NCBI RefSeq assembly: GCF_013394595.1
Contig: NZ_CP053348.1
Span: 2,754,001-2,818,000 of the forward strand
Reading direction: 5' to 3'
Length of the DNA stretch: 64,000 nucleotides
From: Winogradskyella forsetii
Lineage (GTDB): Bacteria > Bacteroidota > Bacteroidia > Flavobacteriales > Flavobacteriaceae
Part shown: one piece after another, positions 46,242 to 52,499 of the stretch
Layout: each line of letters begins with the position of its first letter
How positions within the stretch are numbered: position 1 is the stretch's first letter
Made by a program: the position numbers and the translations under genes
Notes under the pieces: model-generated
Databases searched by the model: none
What the model saw: only the letters and a program-made list of their open reading frames with translations
What the model was told of the DNA's origin: nothing

Positions 46242-46787
46242 ATGATACAATCAATCAAAAAATCAATAGTAGTGTTGTTTTTGGTTGCCGCTTTTACTAG
46301 CTGCAACCAAGGACCAACATTGCAAACCTATTATGTAGACAACGAGTTAAAACCTGGTTTTGCTTCGTTTGATGTCCCAACCAGTTTTGTTAATGTTGAA
46401 AACATTGATATGACTGAAGAACAGAAAGAAGCTTATAATTCTGTTGATAAGTTGAATGTACTCACTTTTATGAAAGAAGATACAGAAGCTGAAGATTATA
46501 AATTAGAACTAGAAAAGGTGAAAACCATTCTAAAAGATCCTAAATACGAAGAGTTAATGCGAGGCGGCAACTCTACCGATGGAAAATTTGTCATTAAATT
46601 TTTGGGTGATGTAGACAACATTGACGAACTCGTCATCTTTGGAAATGCCAACAATAAAGGCTTTATGATCGCAAGAATTTTAGGCGATGATATGAATGCC
46701 GGTAAATTGATGTCTTTGAGTTCTGTATTACAAAACGCAAAATTTGAAGATACCAATCTTGATGGTCTCACAGATTTTTTTAAATAA
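46242..46787 (+). CDS. DUF4252 lipoprotein
   Basis: 181 residues. Lipoprotein signal ending FTSC, then NQGPT (no acidic surface signal). DUF4252-like with VDKLNVLTFMKEDTE, EELMRGGNSTDGKFVIKFLG. It starts 4 bases after its paralogue and ends the sigma-factor operon. The pair may act together in the envelope, possibly as targets or sensors of the sigma system. That is inference from gene order. Confidence 0.87.
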   Translation: MIQSIKKSIVVLFLVAAFTSCNQGPTLQTYYVDNELKPGFASFDVPTSFVNVENIDMTEEQKEAYNSVDKLNVLTFMKEDTEAEDYKLELEKVKTILKDPKYEELMRGGNSTDGKFVIKFLGDVDNIDELVIFGNANNKGFMIARILGDDMNAGKLMSLSSVLQNAKFEDTNLDGLTDFFK

Positions 46788-46831
46788 AAAAGACGCAATG
46801 AAATTTAAATAAACTGACAGTTATTTAAATG

Positions 46832-47062
46832 TTAATATGAATCGTCTTGAAGCTTGTCTTCAGGACGATTTTTTTTAGCATCATTCCTTAAACCGTATAT
46901 TAGTGCTAAAACAAATAAAACTCCAAAACCTAAGAACAAAACACCTTTTATAATAATGTAATCGAGCACATCACACAAACCTGCAATGAACCAAGTTAAG
47001 GCTATGGTAACGGCACTTGAAAGTGCTATAGCGTCTTTGGTTTTCGGAATGAATTGTTTCAA
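46832..47062 (-). CDS. Small two-helix membrane protein
   Basis: 76 residues, with helices at about 12-32 (IALSSAVTIALTWFIAGLCDV) and 36-58 (IIIKGVLFLGFGVLFVLALIYGL) and a charged tail. I do not recognise a family. It starts 12 bases after purB on the same strand and is probably co-transcribed with it. Confidence 0.7.
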   Translation of the reverse strand: MKQFIPKTKDAIALSSAVTIALTWFIAGLCDVLDYIIIKGVLFLGFGVLFVLALIYGLRNDAKKNRPEDKLQDDSY

Positions 47063-47074
47063 GTTTTGAAAATT

Positions 47075-48418
47075 TTATATTCCTGTATAATTACTTGGTG
47101 TAATCTTTTTAAGTTCAGATTTAATAGCATCAGAAACATCCAAGGTATCAATAAAATTTGAAATCGAACTTTGTGTAATCGCTTCGTTGGTTCTTGTCAA
47201 TCCTTTTAGGGCTTCATAAGGATTGGGATAACTTTCGCGTCTTAAAATGGTTTGGATCGCTTCTGCGACCACAGCCCAATTGTTCTCTAAATCTTGTGCA
47301 AATTTAGGCTCATTCAACAATAATTTACCTAAACCTTTTACTGTAGATTTAAATCCAATTATGGTATGTCCAAAAGGTACACCAACATTTCTTAAAACGG
47401 TACTATCGGTTAAATCGCGCTGTAATCTTGAAATTGGCAATTTAGCAGACAGGTGCTCAAAGATCGCATTGGCAATACCTAAATTACCTTCACTATTTTC
47501 AAAATCGATAGGATTTACTTTATGGGGCATCGCAGAACTACCAACTTCGCCCGCTTTAATTTTTTGCTTAAAATAATCCATAGATACATAGGTCCAAATG
47601 TCCCTATCCAAATCAATGATAATGGTGTTGATGCGTTTTAAAGCATCAAACAGGGCAGCTGCATGATCGTAATGTTCTATTTGCGTCGTTGGAAACGAAT
47701 GTTGTAAACCTAATTTTTCTTGAACGAATTGGGTTCCAAAAGCCTTCCAGTCAATATTTGGATAAGCGACTTTATGGGCATTAAAATTTCCTGTTGCTCC
47801 ACCAAATTTTGCAGCACTTGGCACATCATTTAATAAGTTAAACTGCTCTTTTAATCTTACTGCAAAGACCTGTATCTCTTTTCCTAACCGTGTTGGTGAC
47901 GCTGGTTGTCCATGCGTTCTAGCCAACATTGGGATATCTACCCAATCCTTTGCCAAGCCTTCAATCTTTTCTAAAAGTGACACATATTCTGGCATATAAA
48001 CATCATTCATCGCTTCCTTAATACTTAAAGGAATTGCCGTATTGTTAATATCTTGGGAAGTAAGTCCAAAATGGATAAATTCTTTATAAGCCGATAACTC
48101 TAAAGCATCAAATTTTTCTTTAATGAAATATTCAACTGCTTTTACGTCGTGATTGGTCACTTTTTCAATCTCCTTTATGGCAGAAGCATCCACAGCCGTA
48201 AAGTTTTTGTAAATCGCTCTTAAATCCTCAAACACGGAACTTGAGACAGATTCTAATTGTGGCAATGGCAATTCACATAAGGCAATAAAATATTCAATTT
48301 CTACTAAAACACGATATTTAATCAGTGCTTCTTCCGAAAAATAATCTTTTAATTTTTCGACTTTAGATCTATATCTACCATCAATTGGTGAAATTGCATT
48401 AAGAGGAGAAAGTGCCAT
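47075..48418 (-). CDS. purB: Adenylosuccinate lyase
   Basis: 447 residues, standard for PurB. It releases fumarate from SAICAR and adenylosuccinate in purine synthesis. The signature loop of the fumarase/aspartase superfamily is seen as GSSAMPHKVNPIDFENSEGN, with the catalytic Ser in GSSAMPHK and the general acid His in ARTHGQPA. Homotetrameric and cytoplasmic. It is followed at once by a small membrane protein gene, and a good promoter box lies 24 bases upstream. Confidence 0.96.
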   Translation of the reverse strand: MALSPLNAISPIDGRYRSKVEKLKDYFSEEALIKYRVLVEIEYFIALCELPLPQLESVSSSVFEDLRAIYKNFTAVDASAIKEIEKVTNHDVKAVEYFIKEKFDALELSAYKEFIHFGLTSQDINNTAIPLSIKEAMNDVYMPEYVSLLEKIEGLAKDWVDIPMLARTHGQPASPTRLGKEIQVFAVRLKEQFNLLNDVPSAAKFGGATGNFNAHKVAYPNIDWKAFGTQFVQEKLGLQHSFPTTQIEHYDHAAALFDALKRINTIIIDLDRDIWTYVSMDYFKQKIKAGEVGSSAMPHKVNPIDFENSEGNLGIANAIFEHLSAKLPISRLQRDLTDSTVLRNVGVPFGHTIIGFKSTVKGLGKLLLNEPKFAQDLENNWAVVAEAIQTILRRESYPNPYEALKGLTRTNEAITQSSISNFIDTLDVSDAIKSELKKITPSNYTGI

Positions 48419-48441
48419 TTATATTGGTTTTTTTGAAGCAT

Positions 48442-48449
48442 CAAATATA
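48442..48449 (-). promoter_or_regulatory. Candidate -7 promoter box of purB
   Basis: TATATTTG on the minus strand, 24 bases before the purB start. Confidence 0.5.
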
Positions 48450-48563
48450 CTGATAAGTTAAGAGTTTAGGGTTATGGATTCAAGGTTTTTAAAGTTTTGT
48501 CCTAAGTCCAACTTTACACCTTTACAACGTTAGGAGAAAACTTCAAGTTTCAAGCTAAAAATG

Positions 48564-48571
48564 TATCTTTG
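48564..48571 (+). promoter_or_regulatory. Candidate -7 promoter box of rmuC
   Basis: TATCTTTG, a TAnnTTTG match 20 bases before the rmuC ATG. Confidence 0.45.
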
Positions 48572-48590
48572 ATAAATTTCTCTTTTCAAT

Positions 48591-49979
48591 ATGAACGACA
48601 CTATAATTCTATTCATTTCCATTATCATTTCGGCAGCTATTGGGGCTTTTATCGGACTAAAATTTGCACAACTAAAAAGTAAAAGTGATAAAAGCACTTT
48701 AGAGGAGCGCAATGCTAATTTGCAACAACAGTTTCATGAATTCAAACAATTTTCTGAAGCTGAAAACCAGAAACAAGATCAGTACTTTAATCAGCAATTA
48801 CAGGACTTGAAAGAAAACATTTCTAAAATTGAAACGGAACGTGAAGCCATAAGACGAGAAAAAGACTTATTAAACTCAGAATTGTCGAGACGTAATTCCG
48901 AATACGAAAATCTTGAAAAGGCAAACTTAAAGCGTGATGAAGAATTAGCTCAACAACAAATTCAACTTCGAAAAGATTTTGAATTGATGGCGTCAAAAAT
49001 ATTGGATGAAAAGTCCGAAAAATTCACGCTTCAGAATAAAGAGAACATCAAGAATATTTTAAATCCGCTTGAAGAGAAAATAAAAACTTTTGAGAAGAAA
49101 GTTGAAGACACCCAAAAGGAAAGCATCAGTATGCACTCGGCTTTAAAAGAGCAATTATTAGGCTTAAAAGACCTGAACCAACAAATGGCATTGGAAGCCA
49201 CAAACTTAACTAGAGCCTTAAAGGGCGATAGTAAAATCCAAGGTAATTGGGGCGAATTGGTTTTGGAGCGTGTGCTAGAAAAATCTGGTCTAGAAAAAGA
49301 TAGGGAGTATTTTGTACAACAAAACTTTCAACGTGAAGATGGTTCGCGTGTGATGCCAGATGTGGTGTTGCACCTTCCAGATTCCAAGAAAATGATTATT
49401 GATGCTAAAGTCTCATTGACCGCTTATGAACAATTTGTCAATGCCGAAGAGGAACAACGACCGTTATTTCTAAAGGCACATGTCAATTCTATCAAAAAAC
49501 ACGTGGATCAATTATCTGCCAAGAATTATCAAGATTTATATGATATTGAGTCACCAGATTTTGTATTGATGTTTATTCCTATTGAGCCTGCTTTTGCGGT
49601 GGCGATTAATGAAGATAACTCGCTTTACAATAAAGCTTTTGAACAGAACATAGTTATCGTCACACCTTCTACCCTTTTAGCTACATTACGCACTATAGAT
49701 TCTATGTGGAATAACGAAAAACAACAACAGAATGCCTTGGAAATTGCAAAGCAAGCTGGAGCACTCTATGATAAATTTGAAGGTTTAGTAACCGATTTAA
49801 CTGGTGTTGGCAAAAAAATAGATGCCGCGAAAAGTGATTATTCGTCTGCTATGAACAAGTTGGTTGACGGTAAGGGTAATTTGATTTCACGTGTTGAAAA
49901 GATTAAAAAAATGGGTGCGAAAGCAAAAAAAGCACTTCCGGAAAGTATTATCAAACGTGCAAATGACGATGATCTCTAA
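48591..49979 (+). CDS. rmuC: DNA recombination protein RmuC
   Basis: 462 residues. One N-terminal membrane helix (IILFISIIISAAIGAFIGLKFA), a long coiled coil (about 30-190) and the RmuC nuclease-like domain (about 215-420: GNWGELVLERVLEKSGLEKDREYF, DVVLHLPDSKKMIIDAKVSLTAYE, ESPDFVLMFIPIEPAF). RmuC limits DNA inversions and rearrangements. The acidic/K residues of the DAKVS stretch suit a PD-(D/E)xK-type core. The downstream operon promoter begins directly after its stop codon. Confidence 0.93.
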   Translation: MNDTIILFISIIISAAIGAFIGLKFAQLKSKSDKSTLEERNANLQQQFHEFKQFSEAENQKQDQYFNQQLQDLKENISKIETEREAIRREKDLLNSELSRRNSEYENLEKANLKRDEELAQQQIQLRKDFELMASKILDEKSEKFTLQNKENIKNILNPLEEKIKTFEKKVEDTQKESISMHSALKEQLLGLKDLNQQMALEATNLTRALKGDSKIQGNWGELVLERVLEKSGLEKDREYFVQQNFQREDGSRVMPDVVLHLPDSKKMIIDAKVSLTAYEQFVNAEEEQRPLFLKAHVNSIKKHVDQLSAKNYQDLYDIESPDFVLMFIPIEPAFAVAINEDNSLYNKAFEQNIVIVTPSTLLATLRTIDSMWNNEKQQQNALEIAKQAGALYDKFEGLVTDLTGVGKKIDAAKSDYSSAMNKLVDGKGNLISRVEKIKKMGAKAKKALPESIIKRANDDDL

Positions 49980-49982
49980 CAT

Positions 49983-50066
49983 ATTCCATAAAAAAGGCAT
50001 AATTAATAATATTCCGTTTTAAAGGCATATATTTGGTTATTCCGTTTTAAAGGCATATATTTGTAA
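49983..50066 (+). promoter_or_regulatory. Three 28-bp direct repeats forming the promoter of the satD operon
   Basis: Copies begin with ATTCC at 49983, 50011 and 50039, exactly 28 bases apart. Copies 2 and 3 share 25 identical bases (ATTCCGTTTTAAAGGCATAT, then ATTTG); copy 1 is diverged (ATTCCATAAAAAAGGCATAA). Copies 2 and 3 each contain the -7 box TATATTTG (50028-50035, 50056-50063). The last one lies 18 bases before the satD ATG. The repeats look like an operator, perhaps for the helix-turn-helix of SatD itself. Confidence 0.75.
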
Positions 50067-50081
50067 TGAAATATAAATGCT

Positions 50082-50696
50082 ATGACCAGCGTAATAACAG
50101 GCGACATTATAAAATCTAGAGAAGCCATCAGTGAAGATTCATGGCTTATTCCCTTAAAATCGGCATTATCTAAATTATCCAATGATGCCTCATTTTATGA
50201 TATCTATAGAGGAGATAGCTTTCAATTAGAGTCTAATTCCATTGAGGACAGCTTTAGAACATCTGTATATATTAAAGCATTTTTAAAATCCATTAAAGGT
50301 ATAGATGTCCGAATGTCAATTGGCATTGGCACAAAAGATTATGAAGGCAATTCTGTAAGTGAGTCTAATGGTGAAGCCTATATATTTTCTGGAGAAACCT
50401 TTGATAACCTCAAAAAAGAAAAACAAAATCTAAAAATAAAAACCAGCAACAATACACTAAATGAAGAATTAAATCTATATTTTAGGTTGGCATTAATTGC
50501 AATGGATAATTGGACGGTTAATTCAGCAGAAATTGTAAAATTAAGTTTAGAATATCCTGATATGATTCAATCTCAATTGGCTAAAATAATCGGCATTAAT
50601 CAAGATGCTGTAAGCAAAAGGCAAAAACGTGCTTACTTAGATGAAATTTTAGAATTAGATGCCCTTTTCAGAAAAAAAATAGCCACACTACTATGA
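50082..50696 (+). CDS. SatD-family protein (cyclase-like motifs plus helix-turn-helix)
   Basis: 204 residues, soluble. The N-terminal two thirds carry TGDIIKSRE (Asp8), IYRGDSFQLE (Asp45) and DVRMSIGIGT (75-84), in the order and spacing of the metal-binding strand, the G-D hairpin and the R-x-G-x-x-x-G strand of class III nucleotide cyclases and GGDEF-like palm domains. The Asn/Arg helix of true cyclases is not matched (SNGEAYIFSGETFD instead). The C-terminus (about 161-185, MIQSQLAKIIGINQDAVSKRQKRA) is a helix-turn-helix. SatD genes commonly precede DUF3307 genes; function unknown. The cyclase likeness is my reading. Confidence 0.8.
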   Translation: MTSVITGDIIKSREAISEDSWLIPLKSALSKLSNDASFYDIYRGDSFQLESNSIEDSFRTSVYIKAFLKSIKGIDVRMSIGIGTKDYEGNSVSESNGEAYIFSGETFDNLKKEKQNLKIKTSNNTLNEELNLYFRLALIAMDNWTVNSAEIVKLSLEYPDMIQSQLAKIIGINQDAVSKRQKRAYLDEILELDALFRKKIATLL

Positions 50697-51409
50697 CCCT
50701 TATTATTTTAAAACTCATTTTGGCGCATCTTATAGGTGATTTCTTTCTACAACCTCACCAATGGGTTAAGCATAAAGAAAAAAAGAAACTAAAATCAGTT
50801 TGGCTTTATGTGCACGTTGCTCTGCATATTGCATTGATGTTTTTGCTGATTTGGGATTTATCTTATACGCCGTTAATATTAGGAATTGGTCTATTACATC
50901 TTATCATTGATGGTTTAAAACTTATTTTACAGCGCAAAAAAACAAAACGATTGTTCTTTTTTATAGATCAGGTATTGCACATTATTTCCATAATAGGATT
51001 AACGATTATTCTTTATGGTACTGATTTCAATTTTACTGTAGATTTAAGTGACCACTTTATCTTATTGATTATTTGTGTGGCATTTCTAACACAGCCAACT
51101 TCCATTTTCATGAAAACTATTTTTTCTAAATGGAACATTTCTAAGCTTACAAAAGACAACGAATCGCTAAAAGATGCCGGTAAATATATTGGGATTTTAG
51201 AGCGTCTTTTGGTATTTATATTTATCATTGCAGGCCATTGGGAAGCTGTTGGTTTTTTAATAACAGCAAAATCCGTTTTTCGATTTGGTGACTTAACTGC
51301 TTCCAAAGAACGAAAATTAACGGAATACATATTAATAGGCACATTAATCAGTTTTGGTATTGCTATAATTACTAGTTTACTATATTTAAATCTTTTAACA
51401 TATGTTTAA
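50693..51409 (+). CDS. DUF3307 polytopic membrane protein
   Basis: 238 residues, about 6 membrane helices. Seen: AHLIGDFFLQPHQW at the N-terminus, VHVALHIALM, LLHLIIDGLKL, DQVLHI and the C-terminal GKYIGILERLLV and TAKSVFRFGDL. The many conserved-looking His and Asp residues inside or next to helices suggest a metal site in the membrane, an enzyme or a channel. Start ATGA overlaps the satD stop by 4 bases, so translation is coupled. The pairing with SatD recurs in other bacteria. Confidence 0.87.
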   Translation: MTLIILKLILAHLIGDFFLQPHQWVKHKEKKKLKSVWLYVHVALHIALMFLLIWDLSYTPLILGIGLLHLIIDGLKLILQRKKTKRLFFFIDQVLHIISIIGLTIILYGTDFNFTVDLSDHFILLIICVAFLTQPTSIFMKTIFSKWNISKLTKDNESLKDAGKYIGILERLLVFIFIIAGHWEAVGFLITAKSVFRFGDLTASKERKLTEYILIGTLISFGIAIITSLLYLNLLTYV

Positions 51410-51941
51410 AACCACTGAAGATTCCAGAATTCAGATTTCAGAATTAATGAAACCACATCATGCCAATTTCGGTGGAAAAATCCATGGTGGTTATATTTTA
51501 AGTTTAATGGATAATGTGGCTTTTGCTTGTGCTTCAAAACATTCCCGTAGTTATTGTGTCACGGCATCCGTGAATAAGGTCAACTTCTTAAATCCTATTG
51601 AAGTTGGTGAATTGGTGACCATGAAAGCTTCGGTTAATTATGTTGGTAAGTCGTCCATGGTTGTTGGTATTAGAGTGGAGTCTGAAAATATAACAACAGG
51701 CGAAAAGAAACATTGCAATTCGTCTTATTTTATAATGGTCGCAGTGGATGAAGCTGGGAATACTTTAACGGTTCCAGGTTTAATATTAACCAATAAGTTA
51801 GCTGCAAAGCGTTTTATTAAATCCATAATCAGAAAAGAAAGTGATAATAAGCGAAGTGAAGATCTAGAAAGTCTTTATAAAAATGTAGATGAGCATTTGG
51901 AACAGCTTAAAAACTATAATGTAAAAATTGACTTTAAGTAA
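51402..51941 (+). CDS. Acyl-CoA thioesterase, hotdog fold
   Basis: 179 residues. Hotdog domain (about 8-125) with HANFGGKIHGGYILSLMDNVAFACASKHS, the long helix and catalytic acid region of the YciA/BFIT-type thioesterases; the NFGGxIHGG loop binds the CoA. A charged helical tail follows. It hydrolyses acyl-CoA. It overlaps the DUF3307 gene by 8 bases and so is the third gene of the SatD operon; a lipid link for that pair is possible but not shown. Confidence 0.9.
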   Translation: MFKTTEDSRIQISELMKPHHANFGGKIHGGYILSLMDNVAFACASKHSRSYCVTASVNKVNFLNPIEVGELVTMKASVNYVGKSSMVVGIRVESENITTGEKKHCNSSYFIMVAVDEAGNTLTVPGLILTNKLAAKRFIKSIIRKESDNKRSEDLESLYKNVDEHLEQLKNYNVKIDFK

Positions 51942-51943
51942 AA

Positions 51944-51983
51944 AAAGTCATTTCTAACGATAGCTATCGCAAGAAATGACTTT
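51944..51983. terminator. Bidirectional terminator with nested palindrome
   Basis: Stem AAAGTCATTTCT (51944-51955) with AGAAATGACTTT (51972-51983), and inside it CGATAGCTATCG (51958-51969), a palindrome of the type scattered through flavobacterial genomes. T-tract on the minus strand. Confidence 0.82.
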
Positions 51984-52006
51984 AACTTAAAATATATTAA
52001 ATGTCT

Positions 52007-52423
52007 TTATTGTTTAATAAATCGTTTGGTCTGTGATTCGTTTTCGTCCGAAACTTTAACCAGATACACGCCAGTTTTCCAACCGGATACATCTATAGAA
52101 GCTTCCAACTGTGAAATGGTACTTTTATGAATTCGCTTTCCTAAAACATCAAAAACTTCAAGTGTCATATTATCAGATGACCTTGGTAATTTAATGTTTA
52201 ACTTGTTTTTCGATGGATTTGGCGAAATCTTAAAACTTTCATCTTGAAACAAATCATCATTCAATTCAAGATTTAAAAAACATTCAGCATTCTCTGTTAC
52301 CGAAGAACCAATAATATCTTTGTTTTCTATAATATCAATAGCACTATTTTGATACGAAGCCGTATGGGCAATCAAAGTACCAAAGGTAAATATTGATGTA
52401 AGACTGAGTAATATTTTTTTCAT
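52007..52423 (-). CDS. Short T9SS-secreted protein with type A sorting domain
   Basis: 138 residues. Signal peptide (to about AHT, 21), a short linker of about 40 residues (with one Cys), and a complete T9SS type A C-terminal sorting domain: ISPNPSKNKLNIKLPR, LEVFDVLGKRIHKS, IDVSGWKTGVYLVKVSDENESQTKRFIKQ. The sorting domain is normally cut off on export to the surface, so little cargo would be left. It is either a very short secreted peptide or the remnant of a larger gene. Upstream is carB on the same strand. Confidence 0.88.
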   Translation of the reverse strand: MKKILLSLTSIFTFGTLIAHTASYQNSAIDIIENKDIIGSSVTENAECFLNLELNDDLFQDESFKISPNPSKNKLNIKLPRSSDNMTLEVFDVLGKRIHKSTISQLEASIDVSGWKTGVYLVKVSDENESQTKRFIKQ

Positions 52424-52499
52424 ACAATTTGGGTATTGTTATAGCTAAGTTAGTAAATATTAATGAATAACACTTACACTTCATCGAAAACTATGCCAA

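Noticed and set aside
49983-50066. CRISPR array
   Set aside because: Only three units, no spacers of constant length between identical repeats, no cas genes; it is a promoter with direct repeats.
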